From contig NZ_WOTO01000027.1 in the NCBI RefSeq assembly GCF_010993775.1, positions 1 through 64,000 on the forward strand: a stretch of 64,000 nucleotides of DNA, written 5' to 3'. The DNA is from Fodinicola feengrottensis. GTDB taxonomy: Bacteria > Actinomycetota > Actinomycetes > Mycobacteriales > HKI-0501. Below are positions 1 through 9,835 of this stretch, piece after piece (the stretch's first letter is position 1; the number at the start of each line of letters is the position of its first letter). The position numbers and the translations under genes were made by a program. A model generated the notes under the pieces. The model was not told the origin of the DNA and did no database searches. It saw nothing but the letters and a program-made list of their open reading frames with translations.

Positions 1-6
1 CTGGAG

Positions 7-3000
7 ATGCGATGCGCCTGTGCGAAATCTACTGGTGGGGGGGGGGGGGGGGTGGGGGGGTGGGGGGTGGCCGCTGTCGCCGCCCTCGCGTTCAGCCCGA
101 TACCGGCCGCCGCCGCACATCCGGCGACCGCCGCCGCGGCGTCGGTCGGCAAGGGTCCGGTCGGCTGGGACACGTACCGGCACCTCGATCAGTTGCCATA
201 CCTGACTTCCGGCGTACAAACGCTGCAGTATTCGAGTTTCGACCGGGCCGGCGGCAACGACGACGGTGGTGGTACGTGCCTCGGGTCCGGCGGCGCCGGC
301 TGTGTGATCGCGCAGGACAGCGGCCCCGGCGAGCTCTCGTCGATCTGGTTCACCCGCGACAACGGCGTGGTTACCGCGATGGGGAACATTCGGATCGAGT
401 TGGACGGCACCACCGTGCTCGACTCGCCGCTGCAGACCGTGGTGAACGGCGGCCTCGGCGCGCCCTTCGTCTATCCCATGGTGGCCACCGGCGACCAGTC
501 CCTGGTGGTGGCGTCTACATCAAGGTGCCGATGACATATCGCAGTTCCATGCGGGTCAGCGTGCAGAGCGCGCTCGCGTACTACCACGTTGACTACCGAC
601 ATTTTCCGGACGCCGACGGGGTTTCCACCTTCAACCGGGCGGACCAGGCCCAAGACGTGCTGTCGGTGCTGAACGCGGCTGGTACGCGCGATCCCAAGCC
701 GGCCGCGCCCGGCGCGCAGACCAGCGCCGGCACCGTCAGCGTACCGGCCGGCGGCACCGCGACGGTCGCCCAACCGACAGGTCCAGGTACGATTTCGGCG
801 CTGCGCCTGCAATTCACCAGCGCCCCCACCGAGGCCTCACTCGCTGGCCTGCGGTTGAAGATCACCTTCGATGGACGGTCCACTGTGGACTCTCCGGTCG
901 GTGAGTTCTTCGGTTCCGGAATAGGGCCGAGCACCGTACGCTCGCTGCTGTTCGCCTCCGACCCGGCGGCCAACGGCTGGTTCTCCACCTGGTGGCCCAT
1001 GCCATTCGCGCAGAACGCCACCATCACCTTGGCCAACACCACCGGCGCGGCGATTTCCGGCATCAACACCCAGGTAACGGTCGCTCCGGATCCACAGTGG
1101 ACGACCGCGCTGGCGGATGGCAGCGCCGGCTATTTCACCGCTCGATCGACCTATGGCGCCACCACCCCAGGGCAGGACTGGCTGTTCGCGGACGAGGGCG
1201 GGCACGGAAAGTTCGTCGGCGTCAGCGAAAGCATGCGCGGCACCCAGGGCGGCGGCCGCGGCTATCTCGAGGGTGACGAGCGGGTGTACGTCGACAATTC
1301 GCAGTCACCGCAGCTTTACGGCACCGGCACCGAGGACTATTACGAGGGTGGCTGGTATTTCCGGAACGGCGTGCAATACAGCGACGCTTTCACCGGCCAG
1401 CCGCGCAACATCAAACCCGATGGCAGCCATCCGAACGACTCCACCGCCGTCTACCGGCTGATGCTGGGCGATGCCGTGCCCTACCAGACCGCCTTGAGGT
1501 TCGGATGGAACACGGCGAGCGCGACAACATCGCTGGCATCTACTCGTCGACTGCTTTCCTTTATACCCAGCCAACTTCGACCACCGTGCGTGGCGATTCG
1601 GTGCAGGTCACCGATGCCGCCAGCCGGACGGCCCACGGCTACACCGACCCGGGCGCGACCGAGGCCGCGCTTTACAGCGCCCACGAAGGCAACGAGGACT
1701 CGCTGCCGGTCAACGACCGGTCGCGCTCGACGACCCAGCCGATCACCTTCACGATGGCCGTCACCTCCAGTAACGCTGGCGTGCTCCTTCGTCGTACGTC
1801 CGACCAGAATGCCGCCTTCCAGTCCGCTGCGGTGAGCGTCGACGGGACCGCGGTCGGGACCTGGCTGGAGCCGCGGAGCAATCCCCGGCAGCGCTGGCTG
1901 AGTGACACGTACGCACTACCTTCCAGTGTGACGGCCGGAAAGTCCAGCATTGCTGTGACGTTGACACCGACGGCTGGGTCGCCGGCTTGGAACGCCGTTC
2001 GCTATGCGGCGGACGCGATTGTCGGCGCGTACGCGAACACGGCCCGTCCGGCCGCGCCGACGGTGACCGGCCTGACGGTGACCGGCACCCGGCACGCCGT
2101 CCGATTGCAGTGGAATGAGCCGACGTCCGCCGCTGGAGCGACGCTTTATCGGGTCTATTCCTCACCATCTTCCGACGTACCGGTGGGCGCCTCGACCTTG
2201 ATCGGCACCAGCCGGACCACCAGTTACGTCCAAATTGCCTTGCCGGCCAAGCAAACCCGCTATTACCGGGTGGTCGCGGTGGATCCGGGCGGTCTTGCCG
2301 CTGACGCGTCCGCGGTGGTGTCGGCGACGACGAAGGTGGCCACTCACAACGATTTCAGCGGCGACGGCAAGGATGACGTACTCACCTTCACCAGGGGCAC
2401 GGCTGCCACCGCGTACGGCGCCACCTCGACCGGCGCCGCCTTCGCCGGCGACGGTGTGCTGGTGGCCTCCGGCGTGGCGCCGGGCACGGCGGTGCCGCTG
2501 ACCGGACGTGGACGGCGACGGGCGTACGGACATCATCTGGTTCGTACGCGGCGGCAGCCCGAAGGTCTATGTCCAGCTGTCCAACGGATCCACTTTCGGG
2601 GCACCCCAGCTGTGGCACAGTTTCTTCGCGCTGGACAGCGAAATCCCGTTGGTCGGCGACTTCAACGGCGACGGCAGGGCGGACATCGCCACCTTCACCC
2701 GCGGTGCCTCTTACGGCCCTGGGCAGGTCTACGTGGCGTTGTCGACGGGCAGCAGTTTCGAGGGCACCTCGCAGCTATGGGACTCGAACTTCGGCTACGG
2801 CAGCGAGCCGCCGGCGGTGGGCGACTTCAACGGCGACGGCATGGACGACATCGCCACCTTCTCGCAGGGCACCACCGGCGACGTCTATGTCGCACTCTCG
2901 AACGGAGCCCGTTTCCTGGGCAACGGCGGCGACAACCTGTGGAACGGTTGGTTCGCGCCGGCCGGCGAAACCCCAGCGGTGGGCGACTTCAATGGCGACG

Positions 3001-3308
3001 GCCGCGACGATATTGTCACGTTTACGCAGGCAAATCCGGCACTGGTCTACGTGGGGTTGTCGGACGGCACCCAATTCGGCGCCGGGGCCATCTGGCACCA
3101 CCGTTTCTCGCTCGCCGGTGAGGTGCCCGGAGTCGGCGATTTCGACGGCGACGGGAAATCCGACATCGTGACCTTCACTCGGGGGACCGCGGCGCAAGTT
3201 TACGTGTCACTGTCGAACGGAACCTCGTTCGTACAAGATGGCTGGCTGTGGCATAACCACTTCTGCGTCGGCAGCGAGTGGCCGCAGCCCAGCCGATTGC
3301 TGGGATAG
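7..3308 (+). CDS. Secreted GH172 (DUF2961) glycosidase with FN3 and FG-GAP repeats, frameshifted
   Basis: Probable exported glycoside hydrolase. After a hydrophobic Ala-rich leader (about 70-140) comes a DUF2961 region with the family signature GTGTEDYYEGGW at about 1320-1355 and QDWLFADEGGHG near 1174. DUF2961 is CAZy family GH172, which includes alpha-arabinofuranosidases and difructose-anhydride enzymes. A fibronectin III-like segment (about 2050-2330) and about six FG-GAP/VCBS repeats of the form DFNGDGRADI (2345-3300) follow; these are Ca-binding beta-propeller blades. The reading frame changes near 510, 1505 and 2500, yet the pieces join into one uninterrupted domain order, so I treat it as one gene with sequencing indels. 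The true start is obscured by the poly-G tract. The substrate is not readable from sequence. The stop lies 3 bp from that of the convergent MscS gene. Confidence 0.8.
37..70. repeat. Anomalous poly-G tract inside the first gene's leader
   Basis: Three consecutive runs of G (37-52, 54-60 and 62-67), separated by single T bases, would encode an implausible polyglycine stretch before the signal peptide of the first gene. No neighbouring gene has anything comparable. It sits at the very edge of the window and most likely reflects a base-calling or contig-end artefact, although a genuine hypermutable contingency tract cannot be excluded from sequence alone. Confidence 0.7.
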
Positions 3309-3311
3309 CCG

Positions 3312-3945
3312 CTATTCGGGTTCGGTGCCGTTCTGGGCAACCGCGGAGTTCAGGACCGCGCTGTTGGGAAGGCGAATCGGGCCGGTTTCGGTTTCCAAGG
3401 TGAGATAGACCAGCCCCATCTCGGTCACCTGACCACGGTGCGGGCCGCCCAGGGCGCCGGAGTGGACGACGACGTGATCGCCGACCGAGAACGGCTGCGA
3501 GCTCATCAACACCACGCCCGCGAAGACGTTGCCGAGGGACTGCTGGGCGGCGATGCCGATCACCACGCCGGTGAGCGCGCCGCCGACCAGCAGCTGCCCG
3601 AGGTCGACGCCCAGGGTGTTCAGCACGACAATGGCAAGGCCGATGTAGCCGCAAAGTGACACCGCGAGGCGCAGCGCCGCCGCATGTCCGGCGCTCAACC
3701 GCCGCTGGATCCGGCCGGCCGCCACCGAGCCGACGGAGCGTACGGCGACCACCCCGACGAGGACGAAAAACCGCGGCGCCGCCGAGCGCGATCAGCTTCA
3801 GATACCAGTGGTCGGCCTTCAGGTAGCTGGCCACGTCGAGGACGTACGCGACGACGAGCATGACAACCACCAGCAGCGACGAGCCGATCGCCCGCCGCAG
3901 GCTGTCCGGGAACCGCTTGCGCTTCTTCTCGCTGGTGGGCTCCAC
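3312..3945 (-). CDS. Small-conductance mechanosensitive channel (MscS family), frameshifted
   Basis: Inner-membrane tension-gated channel of the MscS superfamily. The GTG start at 3945 has GAGGGA six bases upstream. The N-terminus is basic, then come two to three membrane segments, then the pore-lining TM3 and beta-domain: residues QSLGNVFAGVVLMSSQPFSVGD (about 3480-3545) are the classic MscS QxxxGNxxxGxxL...PFxxGD stretch, and the C-terminal part contains LPNS. The frame changes near 3765 at a run of five A. At about 210 residues it is a short form without a cytoplasmic cage extension. It lies 74 bp downstream of the GH64 gene on the same strand and may be co-transcribed with it. Confidence 0.85.
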
Positions 3946-4019
3946 CGGTGTCCCTCGCTCTCCGTGACCGCGACCACTCTAACTTTCCGAGCGGTCGTGG
4001 TCGGGAGCGGACTGGCGGG

Positions 4020-5580
4020 TCAGCTGCCGTAGACCTCCATTTCCCAGAGGGAATAGCCGTACGGGGTGCCGCGCTGGGTGCCCTGCATGCGGATATAGCG
4101 GGCTTGGCGGGTGCCGAAGGAAAGGTCCTCGACACCGCCTTGGCCGGCGCTCGTGGCGTAAGCGGTGGACCAGCTGCCGCCGTCGGTCGAGGTCTGGATC
4201 TGGTACGCCGAGCCAAAAGCCGCTTCCCAGGTGAGCCGGACTCGGTTGACCGAGTGGACCGCGCCGAGATCCACCTGAATCCACTGGGGATCGCTGAACT
4301 GCGAGGACCAGCGGGTTCCGGTGTTGCCGTCATATGCGTTTGAGGCGGGGAAACTGGCATTCTCGGTGGAGGACGCGGTGGCGGGGCGGTTCTGGGAGAG
4401 CAGCCCACCGGTGGAGCCGCCGCCGGCGCCGAAAGGGGTCAGGGTCAGGGTGATGCTGGTGGGGGCGTTGTCCTGAATGTACGAGGCGAAATTGCCCACG
4501 TCGTCGGAAGGGAAAGCCGTAGGCCTTGCCGTCGACGGTGTTTTGGTGAATCGCTTGGGAATAGTGGTTGGTGATCCCGGCCTGATAGAACTGCGACGGA
4601 TCCGTGACCGGTTGGTTCGGGTGGGTGACCAGGGTCGACCGGTTGTAGGCCGCGCCCAACTGCGCCGCGACCGGACCGGTCAGGCCGTCGTTCGGGGCGC
4701 TGAGGGCGCCGTTGCAATAGAAAATGTCCTGGGTGCTCGGGCGGTTGAAAGTCGCTACGCCCTGGTCGAAATGCAGTTGGTTGCCGCTGACCCGGCCGGT
4801 GTAGGTGGTGGCATTGATCGTCACATGCAGGTCCTGGTTCGCGTACGTGTTCCACACCTGGTCGATGTAGGAGTCATAGTACGTACGAGAGAACTGCCCG
4901 CCGTCGATCCCGTGGCCGGGTGCGATGATCCGCAGCGAGTCGCCGACGACGAGGTTGTGGAAATCAGGGTTTGCTGAGACGGCGGCGAAAATCGCGTCCC
5001 GGCCGCCGGAGGTGAGCGTGCCGGCGGTTTGCGTGGACGCGCCCGTCAGGTGGATTTCCATCGGTACGCTGAACATGTCGACCATGGTCGTGTTGCAGTA
5101 CATTCCGCTGCCGGCGAAGGTGAATTCCATGCAGTCGTGCAGCACCGAATAGCTCGGGTCGGAGGTCACCCAGCCGGCCGGATACTGCAGGGCTGGTTTG
5201 CCGTTGCCGTCGATCACCACCCGGAACTTGAGTTTCGCGTCGAGTGACACGTAAATTCGGCCGGACATGTTCGGCAACGACACGGTGGTGGATCCGGAGC
5301 CGGCGAACGGGATGGACAGGTCGGCATAGCCGTCCGGTCCGTTCAGCGAGGTGGACACCGGCACCTGCACGCCGTCGGAGCGTACGTAACACTGCTGTCC
5401 GGCCGGATTTGTGCCCACGATGTAAATCCACCCCGCGCTGTTCGAATAGCGGCCGGTGTTGTTGACGACGGTCAACGGCATGGTGGTCGCGGCGGCGGCG
5501 CGTTTCGGGGAAGCGGGGATCGCCCAGGCGAGAGCGGCGGTCGCGGCGGTCCATCCGAGGACTTGTCTTCTGGTTGTCAT
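4020..5580 (-). CDS. Secreted GH64 endo-beta-1,3-glucanase with C-terminal F5/8C (CBM32-like) domain, frameshifted
   Basis: Exported beta-1,3-glucanase of the GH64 (laminaripentaose-producing, thaumatin-like) family. The ATG at 5580 is preceded by GAGGAA. The N-terminus carries a Tat-type twin arginine (TRRQVLG) followed by a hydrophobic stretch and Ala-rich cleavage region. The GH64 domain runs from about residue 35 to 390 and ends with KAYGFPF, then after a frame change near 4500 continues as DVGNFASYIQDNAP and LTLTPFG, typical of the GH64 C-terminus. A glycine/serine linker leads to a discoidin (F5/8 type C) carbohydrate-binding module at about 4020-4400. That module is closely related to the one in the divergent gene starting at 5882, implying recruitment to the same polymer. 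Probable role: hydrolysis of fungal or plant beta-1,3-glucan. Confidence 0.87.
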
Positions 5581-5678
5581 GAGAGTTCCTCAGCCGGTGA
5601 TGGGTGCGCGAGATGGCGGGATGGAGCGACGAGGAGAAAGAAAGCAAGCTCGCGTGCGCTGCGGGGACGCCTTAATTC

Positions 5679-5706
5679 ATGGTACGAAGGAAGTCGAGGT
5701 TGTCAA
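5679..5706 (-). promoter_or_regulatory. Candidate promoter for the GH64 gene, in a 301-bp divergent intergenic region
   Basis: On the minus strand TTGACA (5706-5701) and TACCAT (5684-5679) are separated by 16 bp, a good match to an actinobacterial housekeeping promoter (TTGACN, TANNNT), about 100 bp upstream of the GH64 start codon. The rest of the intergenic region holds a direct repeat of GTTAAGT (about 5716-5731) that could bind a regulator shared by both divergent genes. No clear plus-strand -10 element was recognised. Confidence 0.45.
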
Positions 5707-5881
5707 CCACGGGTTTGTTAAGTAGTTAAGTGACGGGTTCTGCCGGGAAGTCTTGACTACCCGGTTTCGGCGCTGTTGAATGCATCACATTCCTTCCGGA
5801 ACGCCTACCCCTGAAGAAAAAAGGCAATCGCTCCAGCGCAGTGGGTTCTCGCCGCGTACGCCCGGAAAAGGAGACACGCAG

Positions 5882-8111
5882 GTGCCCATGACACCCACCC
5901 CGGTCCGCCGGCTGCGTTTTTTTGGCCGCTGCACTGGCAATCGCGCTCGCTCTGTCCTCCCTGCTGGCGGCGCCGGCGGCTCCGGTCGCGGCCGCCACTT
6001 GCGGCACTGCCAATGCGGCTCTGAACGCGCCGGCGACCGCTTCGTCCACCGAGTCGGCCAGCTATCCGGCCTCCGCCGCGGTGGACGGCGACACCGGATC
6101 GCGCTGGTCCAGCCAGTTCTCCGACCCACAGTGGTTGCGGATCGACCTGGGCAGCAGTCAACAGCTCTGCGAGGTCGACCTGACCTGGGAAGCGGCGTAC
6201 GCGCGCGCCTTCGAGCTGCAGACCTCGCCGGATGGCAACACGTGGACCGATATTTACTCGACGACCACTGGTCCGGGCGGCAGCCAAGCCATTCCGGTCA
6301 CGGGTTCCGGGCGGTATCTGCGGATCTATGGGACCCAGCGCGCGACTCCATACGGCTATTCGCTCTTTGAAGTCGCCGTCCACACTCCGGGCGGGGGCAG
6401 CACAATTCCGCCGACGGATCCCAAGAATCCCCAACTTCGGGCCGAACGTTTTCGTTTACGGCCCCGGATCCTCGCAGCCGGACATGCAGAACAAGCTGAC
6501 CTCGATCTTCAACCAACAGCACACTAACCAGTTCGGCAGCGAGCGCTACGAGGTGCTTTTCCAGCCGGGCAGCTACAACGCGGACGTGAACCTCGGTTTC
6601 TACACCGAGGTCGCGGGCCTGGGAATGTCGCCCGATGACGTGAACATCAATGGGCACGTACGCGTCGAGGCTGACTGGCTGCAGCAGGGCAGCGATCCGA
6701 ACAACCTGGGTAATGCCACCCAGAATTTCTGGCGGGACGCCGAAAATCTGTCAGTCACCCTGCCCGCTGGGCAGATCGAGCGATGGGCCGTTTCGCAGGC
6801 AGTGCCCTATCGCAGGATGCACCTGCGTGGCCAGGTTCAACTGTGGAACGGCGGCGACGGCTGGTCCAGTGGCGGTCTGATCGCCGACAGCAGGATCGAT
6901 GGACTGGTGGAATCCGGTTCGCAGCAACAGTTCCTGACCCGCAACAGCGAGCTGAACGGCGGCTGGACCGGCAGCAACTGGAATATGGTCTTCGTCGGTC
7001 GGCTCGACCGGCACTCCGGCGCAGAGTTATCCCAGCCCGCCGGACACCGTCGTCGGCCAGACTCCGGTCGTACGGGAAAAACCGTTCCTCTATCTTGACG
7101 GATCCGGAAAAACTACAACGTCTTTGTCCCTGGAGTGCGGCAAAACTCCTCCGGTACGAGCTGGGGACACGGTACGCCGGTGGGCAACTCGATCTCGCTG
7201 AGCCAGTTCTACGTGGCCTCGCCGGCCAGTTCCGCGGCTACCTTGAACGCGGCTTTGGCGCAGGGACTCAACTTGCTGTTCACTCCGGGCGTCTACCACC
7301 TGAACCAGACCCTGAACGTGACCCGGCCGGACACCGTCCTGCTCGGGATGGGGATGGCCACCCTGATTCCGGACAACGGTGTCACCGCGATCTCGACCGC
7401 GGACGTGGACGGAATCAACATCGGCGGCTTGTTGATCGACGCTGGTACGAGCAATTCTCAGGTTCTGGTGCAGATTGGCCAGCCCGGCTCGACCGCCAGC
7501 CACGTCGCTGACCCGGCCTCGATCCACGACGTTTTCTTCCGCATTGGCGGGGCGGCGGTCGGTAAGGCGACCCAGAGTTTGCTGATCAACAGCAACAACG
7601 TCGTTGGCGACCACATGTGGCTGTGGCGCGGTGACCACACGTACGGCGTCGGCTGGACCGTCAACACGGCCAACAACGGGTTGGTGGTCAACGGCAACGA
7701 CGTGACGATGTACGGCTCTCTTCGTCGAGCATTACCAGCAGTTCAACGTGCTCTGGAACGGCAACGGCGGCCGGACGTACTTCTTCCAGAACGAGCTCCC
7801 GTACGACGTGCCCGACCAGGGGTCGTGGACCAGCGGCGGCGGCAACCAGGGCTGGGCCGCGTACAAGGTGGCGAATTCGGTGACCAGCCACGAGGCCTGG
7901 GGCGTCGGCAGCTACTGCTTCTTCAACACCAACAACTCGATCGTGGCCAGCCATGCGTTCGAGGTGCCGGACACCCCTGGGGTCAAGTTCCACGACCTGG
8001 TCACGGTTTCGCTCGCGGCGGCGCGTCGGCACCATCAGCCACGTCATCAACAACACCGGCCCGGCCGCCAACACATCCCACCAGGTCAGCCCCTGGACCA
8101 ACTATCCGTAA
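5882..8111 (+). CDS. Secreted F5/8C (discoidin) plus right-handed beta-helix protein, heavily frameshifted
   Basis: Large exported protein of about 740 residues. I place the start at GTG 5882 because AAAAGGAG ends eight bases upstream. A Sec signal peptide ending AAPVAAA is followed by a discoidin domain (about 6010-6400), a short proline-rich linker, and two consecutive right-handed beta-helix (pectate-lyase-like) halves: the first has NVFVYGPG and FQPGSYNADVNLGFYTEV, the second has FTPGVYHLNQTLNVTRPDTVLLG and GTISHVINNTG. Actinomycete relatives are usually annotated only as coagulation factor 5/8 domain proteins or, misleadingly, adenylyl cyclase. The twin-helix layout resembles GH55, but I cannot assign a catalytic activity. 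Frame changes fall near 5921 (seven T), 6430, 6998, 7108 (five A), 7720 and 8025. It is divergent from the GH64 gene and shares its binding module. Confidence 0.75.
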
Positions 8112-8275
8112 ACCCGCAGGTCAGGGCCGGTGGCGGGAGGTCGCCGGCCCGATGGTTGGTTGACAAAACCGGTCGATGTGTCGAATCTGACAGTGGTGGT
8201 GAGCGCGCGATCACGGCAGAATGCTGTGCACTGGCTCACCCTGACCGACCGATCGGTTTGTGAATGGGGACAAAG

Positions 8276-9773
8276 ATGACCGCCGACCATGTGGACGTAC
8301 TGATCGTCGGCGCCGGGCTCTCCGGCATCGGCGCCGCCTGCCACCTGCGACGCGAGTCGCCCGGCAAGACGTACGCGATCCTGGAGTCCCGCGACGCGAT
8401 CGGCGGCACCTGGGACCTGTTCCGCTATCCGGGCATCCGGTCCGACTCGGACATGTTCACCCTCGGTTACAACTTCCGGCCGTGGACTGGCGGCAAGGTG
8501 ATCGCCGACGGGCCCGTCGATCCGTTCGTACGTACGGGAAACCGCCAAGGCGTACGACGTGGAGAGCAAGATCCGGTTCCAGCACCGGGTGATCGGAGCG
8601 CGGTGGTCGACCCAGGACGCCCGCTGGACGGTCGAGGCGCGGCGCACGGACACCGATGAGACTGTCGAGCTGACGTGCGGTTTTCTCTTTGTCTGCAGCG
8701 GTTATTACAACTACGAGCAGGGTTACACGCCGGACTTTCCGGGCATCGAGTCGTACGCTGGGCAGGTCGTCCACCCGCAGCTGTGGCCCGACGACCTGGA
8801 CTACGCCGGCAAGCGGGTCGTGGTGATCGGCAGCGGCGCGACCGCGGTCACCCTGGTGTGCCGGCCATGACCGACGACGCGGAGCACGTCACGATGCTGC
8901 AGCGCTCGCCGAGCTACCTGGTGTCGCTGCCGTCGGTGGAGTCGTGGGAGAAGGCGTTGCGCGGCAAGGTGCCGGAAAATGTCGCGTACTCGATCATGCG
9001 CTGGAAACACCTGCTGCGGGCGCGACCGCCAGCTCAGCTCAGCCGGCACGCGCCTAAGGCGATGAAAGGCATTCTGCGCTCGGCACTTCTCAAGGAACTG
9101 CCGAAAACCTTCGACGTGGACACCCATTTCCGGCCGCGCTACAACCCGTGGGACCAGCGTCTCTGTGTCGTGCCGGACGGCAACTTCTTCAAGGCCATCC
9201 GGGACGGCAAGGCCGACGTCGTCACCGACACGATCGAGACCTTTACCGAGAAAGGCGTCACACTCGCCTCTGGCGAGGAGTTGAACGCCGACATCGTCGT
9301 CACCGCGACCGGCCTTAACCTGCTCGGCATTGGTGGCATCTCGCTGACCGTCGACGGCTCGGACGTGGAACTCGGTGACACCGTCGCGTACAAGGGCATG
9401 ATGCTCTCGGGAGTACCGAATTTCGCGCTCACCGTGGGATACACGAACGCGTCATGGACGTTGAAGGCGGATCTCGTCGCTGGTTACGTGTGCCGGTTGC
9501 TCAACCACATGGATGCTCGTCAGCAGCAGATCTGTACGCCGGTCGCGCCAAAAGTAACCGGGGAAACCCGGCCGCTGATCGACCTGATGTCCGGTTATGT
9601 GTTGCGCAGCGTCGAAAAGCTGCCGAAACAGGGGGGCGCGCGCTCCTTGGCGGCTCTACCAGAACTACATCCGCGACCTGATCATGCTGCGCCGTGGCCG
9701 GCTCACCGGCGACGGCGTGCGTTTCACCCGCAAGCCACTGGCTCGTACGGCCGCCGTCCCCACCAAGGTCTGA
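8276..9773 (+). CDS. ethA: EthA-like FAD/NADPH monooxygenase (Baeyer-Villiger type), frameshifted
   Basis: Flavin-dependent monooxygenase closely resembling mycobacterial EthA, the Baeyer-Villiger enzyme that activates ethionamide. The start at ATG 8276 (MTADHVDV) matches the EthA N-terminus; an in-frame ATG lies four codons upstream. The FAD Rossmann motif GAGLSGIG is at about 8309, followed by FRYPGIRSDSDMFTLGY. The NADPH-binding VVVIGSGATAVTL is at about 8818, and YAGQVVHPQLWPDD just before it matches the BVMO fingerprint with Tyr for the first Phe. Near the C-terminus VGYTNASWTLKADL is also EthA-like. The frame changes near 8535, 8855 and 9635 (run of six G). No EthR-type divergent regulator is present. 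The physiological substrate is unknown; ketone oxidation or thioamide S-oxidation are the family activities. Confidence 0.88.
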
Positions 9774-9774
9774 C

Positions 9775-9829
9775 TTACCGCATCGACGCGATGCGTGCGC
9801 CAAACGCACGCATCGCGTCGATGCGGTAA
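9775..9829. terminator. Very long perfect hairpin between convergent ethA and ABC exporter genes
   Basis: Two perfectly complementary arms of 25 bases (9775-9799 and 9805-9829) are separated by a five-base loop, CCAAA. The hairpin begins two bases after the ethA stop and ends six bases before the stop of the convergent ABC gene, so it fits a bidirectional terminator. There is a short A-rich flank on the right but no long U-tract. Confidence 0.8.
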
Positions 9830-9835
9830 AAGGGG

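Noticed and set aside
7..3308. Interpretation of the broken GH172 gene and other long genes as pseudogenes
   Set aside because: Breaks occur at similar density in housekeeping genes such as valS and concentrate at homopolymers; conserved motifs continue intact in the next frame.
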